The translations under genes and the position numbers were made by a program. The notes beneath the pieces were generated by a model, which searched no databases, was not told the DNA's origin, and was given only the letters and a program-made list of their open reading frames with translations. Positions 10,661-21,499 of a DNA stretch of 64,000 nt are shown piece after piece. The stretch's first letter is position 1. Every line of letters begins with the position of its first letter. This stretch comes from Symbiodinium kawagutii (taxonomy: Eukaryota > Sar > Dinophyceae > Suessiales > Symbiodiniaceae): contig VSDK01012907.1 of NCBI GenBank assembly GCA_009767595.1, forward strand, positions 967,990 through 1,031,989. The letters run 5' to 3'.

Positions 10661-10885
10661 ATGGTTGTTGCACACTTCGTTTACAGCTGCAGGTACCAAT
10701 GGATCGCTGATCGCTGGTTCATACTGGTTCCTATGTTCCAAGCGGATCCAAGTGGCAACATGTTGCTCTTATGTGTGGGACTGAAGCCCATCTCCTCGTG
10801 CCCTGAGTCAATCTGGGTTGTCCATGGTGCAACCATCCAGCTGTTCATGGGCGTTAACAATAGGGAGACTGCCCAACTACAGCTA
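10661..10885 (+). other. Open frame of uncertain coding status
   Basis: A 75-codon frame (contains SGNMLLLCVGLKPISSCPES) ends at TAA 10886, inside the first bases of a family E element. It has moderate third-position G/C and no convincing splice pair. Confidence 0.25.
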
Positions 10886-10974
10886 TAATGTTGGTTTCTG
10901 ATTAGTATCTACCTGTTGGTTTCATAAGTTTTCATTACTTTAGGGGGGTTTACACTAATCAGAAACCAACATTA
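10886..10974 (+). mobile_element. Family E MITE, 89 bp, perfect terminal inverted repeats
   Basis: Termini TAATGTTGGTTTCTGATTAG(T) and its exact reverse complement at 10954-10974 make 21-bp perfect inverted repeats. A second 89-bp copy lies at 42192-42280 with the same interior (TATCTACCTGTTGGTTTCAT). It is too short to encode a transposase. Confidence 0.9.
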
Positions 10975-11438
10975 CCATGTTTGGACAAACTCATGTAAGT
11001 GTTGCAGATCATTCGACTTCATCATCAAAAATCAACCGCTTTCACTTACAGCTGTTTTAGACTTAAATTAAGCACAAACATCTATCCAAGCAAATCGCAG
11101 TGATATGGACACAATTTTACCGTAAATTATCCCCAGCTTCACATCACTACCGTCAAACACTGCCGCCCAGGCTGCAATCACATCTCTGCCACCGGAATGA
11201 AAAGAAGTGCTTGCTTGCTTGGTAACAACAGAAGCCAGCATGTTAGTCATGGCGATGTTTTGGTTACAGTAATATTGTTTAATCATTGGCTGTTTGGACT
11301 AACAATGAACATAGCAGTGATATCAGCAGTGATATGACTAACAATTTGCATGTTATTGGTAGTCATTGGCCGTCTGTTGGTCATTGCTTGCTGTTGCACA
11401 TGATCAACGCTTAGCCACAATTTTCCAACGATAGTTAT

Positions 11439-11526
11439 CTTGGTGGTGGTTTTATTTTTTCCCCTGGTATCTGCAAATGGTTGGTTCATTGACTAATTTT
11501 TTTGACTCGGGTTGAAAGCACCAACC
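11439..11526 (+). repeat. Family B element with AGTTAT duplication
   Basis: CTTGGTGGTGGTTTTATTTT at the left; GGGTTGAAAGCACCAACC at the right. AGTTAT occurs on both sides (11433-11438 and 11527-11532). Confidence 0.8.
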
Positions 11527-11600
11527 AGTTATGCTGTGTTTAATGAGCCGATTTCGGAATGCTAGATGCTCGAAGTTGAGCGGATTCGTTCTGCAAAAAG

Positions 11601-11640
11601 AACGATCCTATAGATGCAATCATGTACCCGTCGCAACAAG
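11601..11640 (+). CDS. Microexon candidate
   Basis: TTCTGCAAAAAG precedes and CAACAAG|GTGAGAATAG, a strong donor, follows. The 40 nt read NDPIDAIMYPSQQ plus one base. The donor is the main support; the acceptor is weak. Confidence 0.35.
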
Positions 11641-11687
11641 GTGAGAATAGAGATCCTGTGACCAGTCCATATGAATATATGGCAGTT

Positions 11688-11789
11688 GGTGATTTCTCAA
11701 AATTGGGAATCCCCAAAAAGGATGTGTTTTACTATGAATGATTGGTCAGTACTGGGTGATTTAGGGGCACCTTTGTTTTGAGAAACACC
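11688..11789 (+). repeat. Family A element with CAGTT duplication
   Basis: GGTGATTTCTCAAAATTGGG ... GGGGCACCTTTGTTTTGAG-AAACACC with CAGTT directly on each side (11683-11687, 11790-11794). Confidence 0.9.
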
Positions 11790-11794
11790 CAGTT

Positions 11795-12899
11795 GGTTCA
11801 TAGTGCTCAATCAAGAGAAATGCTCGTTGACATTGATGATAGTAGTGGCTATGCGATGTTTTACTTGTGATCAATGATACTTAACAATGCTTGTCAAATG
11901 AAAAGTGTCAAGTTCATCTGGTTTTACAATCATCAGCAATTTGATCAATAGCAATGACTAATGATGGTCGGCAATGGTGATTCATTGTTTGCGACGTTTA
12001 ATTCATGTGCAATGTTGGTTGATAATGCTGCTCATGAAGCGTCACTAACGGATACAGTAATTGATGGTTGATGATGGGGTACTTATATACTGGTCAATTA
12101 ATGATGCTCGAGCAATGATTACAATGATCAATCCTGATGGCAGTAATAGATTTTGTAGTGGGAACGGGAATCAGGTGAGAATCGTCCAAGCCACTTTCAC
12201 TGAGCCATCAATGGTCACGATTAATCATTGTTAACGTGTATATATTTATGGGGTGTATTGATCCTCGCTGGTTGTTCTGATAGGAGCCATCATTGGGAGA
12301 ACAAATCTGCAATGGCTGAAATGAGGCAAATAAGCTAGTGAGCTGAAATGGGGGCTGGGGTGTCGCGTCATCAATATGAATGTTCATCATCATGAACCAC
12401 TGTTCACCACCCTTTTCACCAGTCTATCAACCATCAAGTTACATGCGTGATAAGTAATATCCACAAATAAGCAGCAAAAATACTATTATCAACCTTAATG
12501 ACTATAATGTTTCATTGTGCACAATTGAGTTACCTCGTGAAAATCTTGACTCCCCTGACCGGCAACCCCCCCGATCATTCACGATGAATATGCCCTCCTT
12601 TGTGGTTGATTGTGTTTACGAACACATGGCAGGGCCACCATCCTAAGGGCCCAGCAGCCTTCATTAACAGTGGCGATGGGTCAAGCAGTTAACTATCAAC
12701 AATCAATGGCCAACTAGCTGGTTAATGGTTGATAGTAGGATATACAAACCAACAAGAATAGGGGACATACCAGCTATATTCTGTTATGGGTCAAGGCTTT
12801 AACAACCCATTTTATGGAGAAGAATAATCAACAATGACAGTTGGAATACTGGTCATTGATGGTACGCAAGGGGTACAGGGCTCGACTCATGGCGGTATC
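11795..12899. other. Spacer; one degenerate family D copy
   Basis: Mostly AT-rich spacer. 12784-12893 resembles a decayed family D element (TTATGGGTCAAGG ... GGGGTACAGGGCTCGACTC). A frame at 12535-12653 (DSPDRQPPRSFTMNMPSF) is open but has no splice support. Confidence 0.45.
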
Positions 12900-13442
12900 A
12901 GCCAAGGATTAGGCAATGATTAACCAATGATTGATCAATGCTGAACCACTGCTGAACTAATGATTAACCAATGATTAATCACCTGAAACGATCATGATTA
13001 GCCATTATTAGTGAATCATTATTAGCCGCCATGCGCCATCAACCATCATTGCTGACAGATACCCATCTTTGCGAACCATGACACGCCTGTGTTAAACGAG
13101 TATATAGCAAGTATTTTGCAATATCGCATACCTCTATGGAGTGTTATTGATCAGAGTTGACCATCATTAGCTATCATAGGCATCATGAACCATTGATCAA
13201 CCCTCAATTCACAATTAGTAACCACCCATGAACTATCAACTAAGCATCATTCACCAGCACTGAATTATCGATGAACGATCAATTCACCATCAGCAACCAT
13301 TACTCAAGCATCAACTAAGAATCAATTCACCAATGCCATAAAAGTAATCAATATCAACCATCACGTAACCATTATGTAACCATCACTTATCCATCATTTA
13401 ACCATCATTTAACCATCACTTAACCATCATTTAACCCTTCAG
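12900..13442 (+). other. CCAT-rich spacer arm
   Basis: Repeated AACCATCATTTAACC and CAACCATC words with A+C bias lead into the TTTAACCCTTCAG acceptor of the next candidate exon. Confidence 0.65.
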
Positions 13443-13584
13443 AAGACTCGTTGCCATGCTCACATCAGCAGTCTTATTTTCTGTGCATCCAGGAGATCGT
13501 GGAACTTCTGTCGGCACAAGAGGCGATTTTTTCGGGGAGAAACTCCTGTCGGTCATGGCAACCAACAAATGGAGATTTATAACG
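13443..13584 (+). CDS. Exon candidate, unknown product
   Basis: The acceptor CATTTAACCCTTCAG has a pyrimidine-rich tract. The frame reads LVAMLTSAVLFSVHPGDRGT then SVGTRGDFFGEKLLSVMATN, and AACG|GTTGGA is a possible donor. The skew of the flanks switches from CCAT-type to TGG-type across this island, as at other exons. Third-position bias is moderate. Confidence 0.4.
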
Positions 13585-14212
13585 GTTGGATATTCGCCAT
13601 TTATGTGGATAATGGTTAATACTATTTAACATTCATAATGGTGAACAATATTTAACGGTTCATTTATGTGGATAATGGTTAATATTTGGTGGTTGATGAC
13701 AATGGACGGATATAGTTTTGGATATTGATTAATGGATATTAACTGTTATTACTTAAGAACCCAGGTCAATAATGATTCATGATGGTTAAGTATTATTATT
13801 ACTAGTGGCCATTGTTACCGTTGGAAGTATTGCTTCATAACTAAGGTTAGTAATGGTCAATGATGATTAGCTTTGATTAATCAATGGTGACCGATGACTG
13901 GTAAAAAGACCGATCTTTGGTGCATGGACTCGTCAGGTCACTGCATGTGACCGAACCGTAGACTCATGCAGCTAGGAGGAATGGATCTTGATGTAAGGTG
14001 GGGCCCCACAGTCACAAGGCGGTTTATGAGCCATTTAACTGCTGGTTGCCCTAGTTATGAGCTAGCTTGGGATAATGGTTATGAGGGTTAATGATGGTGA
14101 TATAATGAACCGTAAATCATAGGGATAACCAGCAATAATGGTTATTGATAATGGCTGAATATTAAAATGAACCAGTACGAATCGTTATGAAACTTAAAAA
14201 CTTGTTGGATAT
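13585..14212 (+). other. TGG-rich spacer arm
   Basis: GTGGATAATGGTTAATA words recur (13612, 13665), then general G+T-biased spacer. No exon seen. Confidence 0.55.
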
Positions 14213-14321
14213 GGTGGTTTCTCAAAATGAGGGGTCCCCCAAACTTATGCTTGGCTTAGTACTATAAATGCTGAATGTAAAGGATGATAACTGGGGATGC
14301 CCCTCTGACTTTCAAACCACC
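14213..14321 (+). repeat. Family A element
   Basis: GGTGGTTTCTCAAAATGAGG at the left; GGGGATGCCCCTCTGACTTTC-AAACCACC at the right, with the ACTATAAATG core. The right end has substitutions. Confidence 0.8.
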
Positions 14322-14538
14322 ATTATCAAGGTTGATTTAAGCTAACAATATTCCATTATAGGTGTTGGAAGTGATAATGGTTCTATCAACCAAAGGCTAG
14401 CACCAGTACAGCTGCTTAAGAAGTGGACCCAAGCAATGAAGAATGGCATTCTCGACTACTGATTAGTAGTGGTTGATGGTCAACGATGGTTCTTGATTCA
14501 TGCATGGTTGTTCAATGCTATGAGTGGTATATCGATGC

Positions 14539-14705
14539 TTAAATGATGCGTAATATGGTTGATAAGCTGGTTGAACATGTCATCAGTGGCTCAACAGAGG
14601 TTCCGGGACTGTCCATGTCACCTGCGCTTCCCATGATCTGGGTATTCCTCACGCTTCTACCATCGCTCAGCCAAGTGCTTTGCCTGTGTTTTTGCAGCTG
14701 TAGGT
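14539..14705. other. Open island, strand uncertain
   Basis: The + frame (contains GLSMSPALPMIWVFLTLLPS) and the minus frame (LQKHRQSTWLSDGRSVRNTQ) are both open. TGTGTTTTTGCAG at 14687-14699 is acceptor-like on + but the frames after it close quickly. Confidence 0.25.
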
Positions 14706-14808
14706 AGTCCAGTCTCATGATGAAAATTCTGAACAACACATGGTTCACATAGTTGCGTAGTATTAATCCCATATGATAGCTGAAGAAAAATGAATATTCC
14801 ATACATAT

Positions 14809-14917
14809 GGCGGTTTCTCAAGCCGTAGGGTACCCCAAAGTTACGGATGGTTTATCACTATAAATGCTTAATGAACCGGATGATAACTGGGGGTACCCCT
14901 ATTGCTTGAGAAACACC
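14809..14917 (+). repeat. Family A element with CATAT duplication
   Basis: GGCGGTTTCTCAAGCCGTAG ... GGGGGTACCCCTATTGCTTG-AGAAACACC flanked by CATAT at 14804-14808 and 14918-14922. Confidence 0.9.
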
Positions 14918-15056
14918 CATATGTGCGTTGATTTGTGCATGTCTGTGGTTGCCCACGGGTTTGAAGATCCACTGGATATGTTATTCCAGTAGCAGCCCCA
15001 TGATAGAGGCCTCATGGCCTACCTAGAAAGGCAGGTTGGGCCATGTTTCATCATGT

Positions 15057-15243
15057 GGTGGTGTCTTGAAATAAGGGTACCCCAAACATGGTTGGCACTA
15101 TCAGCTGGTGAATAAACCAGCACTTAAACTAGAGTTACAACTGGTAAGCATTACAACTGGGGTACCCAAAAGTTATGGTTGGTTTATTGCTGGAACTGAT
15201 GAATAGTGGCTGATTTGGGGGATCCCCTATTTTGAGAAACACC
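15057..15243 (+). repeat. Enlarged family A element with CATGT duplication
   Basis: It is 187 bp rather than about 105. The GGGGTACCC-AAA...GGTTGG segment occurs twice inside, so one copy has inserted in or duplicated within another. CATGT flanks it on both sides (15052-15056, 15244-15248). A short TG run follows. Confidence 0.85.
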
Positions 15244-15533
15244 CATGTGTGTGTGTGTGTGCGCGTGCATTTTTGTGTGTTCATGTGTAGTCAGAGATCA
15301 TCAGTCCTGGAACGCATCGGCATCATGTTCATTAGGACATGTATTAGCCATATTTGACAAATTATTGGATAATTTACTGATATGTGTCACGTAGTCACCG
15401 TTTCGTTCGCCCTTCACCATGATCAACTCTCAATTAACCACCATGATCAACTCTCAATTAACCACCATCATCCTTTACCGAGCAATCCCTCAACTTCAAC
15501 TAACCATCACCAACCTTCAACTAACCCCTAGTT

Positions 15534-15607
15534 GGTGGTTTCTCAAAATAGGGGTACCATAAAATTGTTGGTCTATTACTACAAATGGCTATGTTTAAGA
15601 AACCATC
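15534..15607 (+). repeat. Family A element, right part lost
   Basis: GGTGGTTTCTCAAAATAGGG and GTACCATAAAATTGTTGGTC are intact. The right half is reduced to TTTAAGAAACCATC. Confidence 0.7.
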
Positions 15608-15639
15608 ATTTCACCATCAATTAACGATCATCAACTACT

Positions 15640-15900
15640 TTCCATTGCTGAGTCATGCACAAAAATACTTGGATGCGCAGCCCTACGGCGAGCCGGTCGT
15701 CACAACTCCCATGGTTTCGTAACGGACTCCGCTGGCCATGGTGAAGTAACCTCAGCTGCCGCCCCAGGACAGCTTTACCGCCCAAACCTGGACGCAGATC
15801 TCCTTGCGATTGGCGCCGTTGCTGGTCCAATCAGAGACAGGCCACGGCGGCCACGGCGGCCACGGGGTCGCTGGTGGAATCCACCCAGGGTCACCTCCAG
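15640..15900. other. GC-rich exon-like island, strand uncertain
   Basis: It is clearly GC-richer than its flanks. On +, after AACCTCAG a frame reads LPPQDSFTAQTWTQISLRLA. On minus, a frame contains SDWTSNGANRKEICVQVWAV, then a TGA in an otherwise natural-looking stretch (YFTMASGVRYETMGVVTT) and a TAG. If minus is right it is a decayed exon. A GGCCACGGC triplet repeat lies at 15840. Confidence 0.4.
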
Positions 15901-16435
15901 GAAGGGTATGACATGATGGTTTGAATGATCATCAGGGGGGCTAGAAATGCTTAATGACCGTGGTTTTTTAGGGGAATATAGTGGTTAAGAATGGTCAATG
16001 GTGGATAATAATTGAAAGCAACAATAATGATTAAACTAAGGGTTTGCGAAGAAGTTGTTGGTTGGAGACCAAGAAGATATAGGCCATAGTCCCCTCCAAG
16101 AAGACTTTGAAACAGAGCAGTTAGCTGGTTGCTGCTTATGAAAGCTACAGAGTTGGAAGTGGTGGACATGGGGGTTTATCAAAAAGTTCAATTTTTATTT
16201 TATTGCGAAAAATCTGCAGTGTACTGATGGTGCTATGGCCCAGCTGACCATCGGGGCAGTATCAACGAATCGTATCAACCTTTGCGTTTCAGTTCATCCA
16301 GCTGTTGATATTGCTGCTGTTGGTATCATCTACTACTGACCCGCAGCCGTAACCACCATCAAACGCCATTTACAGCATAGCTGCCACCAAGCACCATCGA
16401 TTTTGAGCATTTTGGAGCTTCGCGCTCCCCTGCAG

Positions 16436-16559
16436 TTTGATCACGCTGCGAGGCGTCCAGTTGAAACGTTTGCTGCAACACTGCGCCGAGCAGAAACTGG
16501 CTGCGCAACGAAGGAGCTTTGACGACAGGCGCAGCTGCCGGGGGCACCCATGGGAATAT
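16436..16559 (+). CDS. Exon candidate, basic helix-rich peptide
   Basis: CGCTCCCCTGCAG is a good acceptor. The following frame reads ITLRGVQLKRLLQHCAEQKL then AAQRRSFDDRRSCRG with G/C-rich third positions. A second + frame is also open for about 35 codons, and minus is open too, so confidence is moderate. The right border is unclear. Product unknown. Confidence 0.45.
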
Positions 16560-16935
16560 CAACAGCCAGGGCTGTCAGCAGCGAACATGGGAATATCACC
16601 AGCACCGATAGCATTTGAGACAACTGAGTGAGCATAGGGGGTATCGCCCATGATCTCCGTAAGCGTTGAACAAGAACTGGGGCCTTGCCACCGAAAACGC
16701 CGCGGCACCTCGGCGTGACGTGATCGCTGTAAAACGATGTTTGTAGTAACAGGAGGGGGAACTCACCTCCGGGATTACGGGAACTCCAGGCAGTTGGGCA
16801 ACCATGTGCGGAAGAACGCTACCTGACACATACAACCGCCATGGTTTGAATGAATCGTGTTGTTTATCATTTGTTCATCATTCGAAACATGTTTTATCAT
16901 TCAAAATATAGCCAAACTTGAGAGCATGATGCTAG

Positions 16936-17031
16936 CTACATGGCGCCCAGCCAACCCAGCACACGGGAGCTGAACAGCTGGGGAGCCGCTTTCTGGGCCG
17001 ATCTGTTCCACTGGCAGCCATTAAGTCACCG
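16936..17031 (+). CDS. Exon candidate
   Basis: GATGCTAG precedes and CACCG|GTGCGTTAC follows. The frame reads YMAPSQPSTRELNSWGAAFW then ADLFHWQPLSH, with third positions mostly G/C and a peptide composition typical of protein. The 96 nt stand out from AT-rich flanks. The frame closes at TGA 17063 if not spliced. Family not recognised. Confidence 0.6.
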
Positions 17032-17039
17032 GTGCGTTA

Positions 17040-17890
17040 CACGAGATGCTTCTTTCCAGACATGAGAAGCTGAAAATAGCCTAAAGATATGGAATTTGAT
17101 CGACATTCAAGTTTTGTTAGATATGTATTTAAAGAAACTGAATGACAATTGTATTGCCAGATGCGGTCAAATCAACGTTGATGCATGCTGGCTGATCCAC
17201 CAAATTCAGAACCAAGCTGGTTCATGTTTGCCATGATATCATGTCGTAAGCTTGGAACGCAAACCCTACCCAAGCAGGATTTATTACTAATTCAATGCTC
17301 GTGTTGACTACGTACTGCTAGGTTCTTGGTAGCCCTGTTTAGTTACTCACCAGCTTGGCACTTGTTTGTGACAACAAATGGCATACCTACTACTAGCCAG
17401 CAAAAGTTTTCAATAAACCACGACTAACCATGAATAAACTGTTAGTAGCGAATAGCAGCCATGTTAGGCCATTCTTGGTCTGTATCCCGAATGTAGAGAG
17501 CTATGTCAGTCCGCTGGATTGAGCAGTTTCACCTATGCCTTGCAGCAAAACTCCTGGTTTGGTGGGCTGCTATTCTGCAGTGATTCGCCATCATTGCCAG
17601 TGCTTGTTGATAGTTGATAATAGGGGGTAACAACCAACAGTGGTAGGGGATACAACCAACAATTGTAGGTGATATACGAGCTATAGCGTAACCGTTCTGA
17701 GGTTTATCTTGCTATTGACTATTCTTAGTTGTCTCTAATCGTTTTTTGACTAGCATTGACCAGTATGAATCGTTAGTTTGACCATGATTGCCCCTAGTCC
17801 CGCTCCGAACCAAAAGCCAGCATTGAGCCTCCATCAACGATACCAATCAAACATATTAATAAACCAGTTTCAACCCTTGAGCCATAAATC
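17040..17890. other. Spacer without recognised gene
   Basis: Mixed spacer. GGTAACAACCAACAGTGGTAGGGGATA at 17625 resembles the interior of family D in minus orientation, but no termini were found. Confidence 0.5.
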
Positions 17891-17894
17891 AACA

Positions 17895-17990
17895 TAGCCA
17901 TTATCAAAACCATAGGGGACCCCGAAATCATCCACTATTCCATAGTAATCACGTGGATGATTGCAGTGGAGTACCCGATTTTGAGAAATA
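17895..17990 (+). repeat. Degenerate family A element
   Basis: CATAGGGGACCCCGAAATC at the left and GGAGTACCCGATTTTGAGAAA at the right are family A-like. The outermost bases are lost. Confidence 0.55.
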
Positions 17991-18146
17991 GTTATTTGGT
18001 AAACCAAAGAATGGTTTGTTACTCGTTTATTCCACTATTCCACTATCCAAATCATCCACTTCTAATCATAAACCAACATATCCAACCAACATATCCAACC
18101 AACATATCCAACCAACATAACCAACCAACATATCCAACTCAACCAG

Positions 18147-18315
18147 CCACCACAACCCACCATTTTTTGGGGCACCCCAAACCGGCTTTCGGCGCTCGAA
18201 AGCCCAAAACCACCACGGTGGCGTGTCGTGACAACCTGCGCCGCAGGTTGGCTCGGTACTTTCTGCGCCACGTTGATCTCAAGCGCCGAGTGGAGGCCGT
18301 CATCCGGCGCCGCTG
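18147..18315 (+). CDS. Exon, strongly basic peptide
   Basis: The donor CGCCGCTG|GTGAGTCG is close to the eukaryotic consensus. The frame reads FGARKPKTTTVACRDNLRRR then LARYFLRHVDLKRRVEAVIR, with strongly G/C-rich third positions. AACCAG at 18141-18146 is the likely acceptor, within a CCAACATAT array. The peptide is Arg/Lys-rich, which could suit a nucleic-acid-binding or organellar protein, but no family is recognised. The flanks switch from CCA-type to TGG-type skew here. Confidence 0.7.
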
Positions 18316-18362
18316 GTGAGTCGAACGGTGATGAAGTGCTACTGGTTGGGGTAATGAGGGTA

Positions 18363-18602
18363 GCTGGTTGGTGGTTTTTTTTCAGGGTTTCATACGAGTT
18401 CTATGGGGGTTTTATAGGGTTATAGCCATTAACAAGCTGGTTGGTGGTTGTTTAGGGGGGATTTTACGAGTTTTATGAGGGCTTTATAGGGGTTATAGCC
18501 GTTTAACAAGTGTCAATGATAGGGAATGATCGGCAACAAGTGGTTTTTTCTCGGAATTTTATACGAGTTTTATGGGGGTTTTATAGGGTCATAGCCATTA
18601 AC
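18363..18602 (+). repeat. Three tandem copies of a 70-80-bp repeat
   Basis: The string TACGAGTTYTATGRGGGYTT followed by TATAGGGTTATAGCC-ATTAACA recurs at about 18390, 18464 and 18566, each preceded by GGTTGGTGGTT or GTGGTTTTTT. Not seen elsewhere in the window. Confidence 0.75.
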
Positions 18603-19340
18603 AGTGATAAATTAATAGTGGGGAATAGTAGGCAACAATAACGGTTGGGTAATGAGGGTGGGCTATAAGTGATTCTAACAGTTGATAGTGCTTAATAAGT
18701 GCTACAAATGATTAATGATGGTAGTCTTTTAGGGAAAACTCCTCAAAACCGAAATGTCTTCGCTGTTGATTCTGTCCTGAAAATATCATGGTGAAGAATG
18801 GTTGATAATGGTTAGTGGTTGACATGGTTGTGTAGAATAGTTGATAATGGTTCATAATGCTTAAATAATGGTGAATAGGGTGGAGTCGCTGTTGGTGTTT
18901 GAGGAGTGGTTAATAGTGGTTAACCATGGCTGATTCTAATCAACAATAATGGTTAAACCAATGGTTATTCAGGGTTTTAGGGTATGTAGCCATTAAAGTA
19001 GTTGATAAAGATGGAAAAAACGCCAACCATAATGTTTACAAGAACTAGATGATGGTTTGACTTAGATGTTGATTGAGAAACAAGTTGATGGCGATGCTAA
19101 CCACCAAACAGATCATGGTTAACCCCTGTCCAATAACCAGCTGCTCACTACCTGTTAGATGTTAATGAGTGTCATTCATGGCAAATAATCATATATGATG
19201 GCTCAGGACTGTTGCATAACCGTCAATTTCCATGGTTGTTGATGGTAGATCATGGTTGACCACAAGGTTATCATGGTCAGTGACCGGTGGTGATTGTGTG
19301 GTGATGGTGAAAGCTGAGGTACCAATTTCCACTGCATTTT
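18603..19340 (+). other. TGG-rich spacer
   Basis: AATGGTTGATAATGGTTAGTGG-type words predominate to about 18960, then mixed spacer up to the next acceptor. No exon seen. Confidence 0.6.
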
Positions 19341-19346
19341 TCCCAG

Positions 19347-19404
19347 TCGGACGATAGCGCTCAGTCCCACGAGTTCTTCACCATGCACCTGCCAAAGCTC
19401 CACG
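19347..19404 (+). CDS. Exon upstream of BED-like zinc finger
   Basis: CACTGCATTTTTCCCAG is one of the best acceptors in the window, and CTCCACG|GTGAGAAG is a strong donor. The 58 nt read SDDSAQSHEFFTMHLPKLH plus one base. HEFFTM fits the aromatic residues that precede the cysteine pair in BED fingers. Its one leftover base completes a Gly codon with the first two bases of the segment at 19445, giving LHGQCKHC. Confidence 0.6.
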
Positions 19405-19444
19405 GTGAGAAGACGTGGCACAGTTCTACGCAATTATCTTGAAG

Positions 19445-19584
19445 GGCAGTGCAAACACTGCGACAAGACCATAATTGAGGGCAGGATGCGCCAGCACCCG
19501 TCGCGGGCACATGCCATCAAGATTGCAGGCCTCTATCCTCCGCTCAAGGTGGCCAAGACAGCAGTGAAAGATTCTGCACCCTAA
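19445..19584 (+). CDS. BED-type zinc-finger-like exon
   Basis: In phase with the exon at 19347 across a 40-nt GTGAGA...TTGAAG interval, the frame reads GQCKHCDKTIIEGRMRQHPS then RAHAIKIAGLYPPLKV and stops at TAA 19582. C-x2-C-x11-H-x4-H matches the Cys/His spacing of BED domains, which bind DNA and are common in hAT-type transposases. A 40-nt intron would be unusually short; a 1-base frameshift in an intronless element is the alternative. The stop suggests a truncated or terminal piece. Confidence 0.5.
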
Positions 19585-19589
19585 AAGGA

Positions 19590-20330
19590 AAGACTTTTGT
19601 TTTATGTGAATGGCCAAAGAGTCTTGCATTCTGCCACGGCGAAAACTCGATGTACACTGGAGCCTGCTGCAGACAGAACAGGGTTCCATTGAACGGCTTT
19701 GTCCAATGACTACGGTTGCCGTCGAAAAGAAACAATGCCTGATCGGGGCTGATGCCCTTGGGACATGCATGAGAGTTTCGTCCCACTGGTTGAGCTCGTA
19801 GCTTTTGATGGTTTGGCCTCTCCTCTCCATGCCCACTGGCAATGCAATTGAGCGGCGGCACGGCACGTTGCAGCTTGCGCTGCGATGCCGTCGAGGTGAT
19901 GTTTCAGCGCCTTTGTGTGGAGATGTTTTCCTGTTGGCCTTGCCTTCCGCTCCTTCAAGTGGGCGCCCCTCGCTGTTCATGAGGTCGATCAGCAACATCA
20001 TGCGCTGATTCATCATGGTGTCTTGCGTTGGCGGAGGGGATGAGAAACAACAATCGCTTGATGTTTCAGTGGATCGGCATGATTAATACAGGTTGGTAAT
20101 GGAGGATTGGGATCAACCATGGTTGAAAGAATCGGTTGCTCGCCTGAGGACTATCAAGCTAATGGCGGAGCATCATGACATGTCATGGAAAACACCAGTG
20201 AAAATCTGTGATTCACCACAAAGGGATAGGACCACCAGCCAGTGCCACCGCTCAAATGGAAATTTCACAGGACTCATGACTACCTCTATGATCCTTTTGC
20301 CATACTCAAGCTGATGCTTGATGGGCAGAA
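19590..20330. other. Coding-like block beyond the zinc finger, strand unresolved
   Basis: The composition is gene-like throughout. On + there are frames at 19610-19801 (RRKLDVHWSLLQTEQGSIER), 19805-20008 and 20093-20314 (MEDWDQPWLKESVARLRTIK). On minus, 19544-19861 contains SPDQALFLFDGNRSHWTKPF and VYIEFSPWQNARLFG, and a 196-codon frame runs 19426-20016. It may be the body of a decayed mobile element, or exons of two genes. Confidence 0.35.
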
Positions 20331-20362
20331 CCATTGTCAACCACTCACCAAGCCTGCGCTAG

Positions 20363-20449
20363 GCCTGCTTCCACCTGTGCCGCATGGGTGAAGTGAACCA
20401 ACTCCTGAGCACTATGGTGGAGTGGTCCATGTTTCAGTCCCTGGACTGA
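20363..20449 (+). CDS. Exon candidate ending in a stop
   Basis: The acceptor AAGCCTGCGCTAG is followed by ACFHLCRMGEVNQLLSTMVE then WSMFQSLD and TGA at 20447. G/C-rich third positions. The absence of a nearby GT suggests a terminal exon. Product unknown. Confidence 0.5.
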   Translation, partial: ACFHLCRMGEVNQLLSTMVEWSMFQSLD

Positions 20450-20974
20450 AGCGGAGAGGGTCCCGGCAAAGATGCCAACCGTTGACGAGTGAACGATGGC
20501 GTGATCATCCAGATTGGTTACTTGGTTGAGTTGGTTGGTTGATTAATTGGTTGCTCAGTTGGTTAAGTTGGCTAGAAGTGGGATTGAAATAGCGGCGCCA
20601 TTGAAAACATGTCGTGCGAGCTGTTGGGGAGACAAGCAACTGAAGCAAAGTGGCATATCCACTGGTACGGTACGTACTGGTACATGATTCATAGCAGGTC
20701 AGCTGATGTCAAAACAACTGTTACAACTCGTGGTCAGCTGATGTCCATGTTTTCCAATCGCATAACATCTATCCATGTTGTTGTGTTGTATGCTAAGACC
20801 GTGCCTCTTCTATGGCATCAACTAACGAACCTATGGCAACTTCTTAATATGATGAAGTTGGTCTTTTTATAGTTGGGATCAAACAATGAGCAGTGATAAA
20901 CGATTGTGAACACATATTTCTGTAAACATACTTGTAGACATGTGTTTATCAATGTTTACATGTTTTTATCAATG

Positions 20975-20976
<2 letters not shown>

Positions 20977-21006
<30 letters not shown>

Positions 21007-21076
21007 CATACATACATACATACATACATACATACATACATACATACATACATACATACATACATACATACATACA
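20977..21076 (+). repeat. CATA tetranucleotide array
   Basis: About 25 uninterrupted copies of CATA. The Tyr-Ile-His-Thr frame through it is not a gene. Confidence 0.98.
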
Positions 21077-21324
21077 TTGGCCATTATTGATTGTTTACTG
21101 GCTTTGATTTTTTTACTGATCCAATGGGTAACAGTGGCTCAAAACCAACTCACTAACAGAGGCGCGGGGTATGACCATGGTTGCCCAGTATCAACCAGCT
21201 AGTCATTTTTATCATAGCGATATCAACCATCGTGGAATCATCAGTTGTAGTGATTCAAAAATCATTTTGGTCGTCAACCAACTGTTCGTGAGCCATCATT
21301 TCACACTGTAGCCATTCACATATA

Positions 21325-21373
21325 AAATATACATATATATATATATATATACATATATAGATATAGATATACA
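21325..21373 (+). repeat. AT dinucleotide run
   Basis: ATATAT run grading into ACATATATAGATATAG variants. Confidence 0.95.
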
Positions 21374-21403
21374 AATACTGCAGCCACTTTCTCGATCACT
21401 AAG

Positions 21404-21497
21404 GACTCTGGAGCGCGATCATCGTTCGGTGCACTGGCGGCGTTTGGGGCGAGCTGGGAGTGGTGGCTTTCATCAAGCGATGCACCCTAAGGGCTGT
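21404..21497 (+). CDS. Exon-like island
   Basis: TTTCTCGATCACTAAG is a plausible acceptor. All three + frames are open for about 30 codons; the most protein-like reads AIIVRCTGGVWGELGVVAFI. GC-rich against AT-rich flanks. The right border and frame are unsettled. Confidence 0.45.
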
Positions 21498-21499
21498 TG

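Noticed and set aside
11068..11286. 72-codon minus open frame
   Set aside because: Protein-like in places but with spacer composition and no splice signals.
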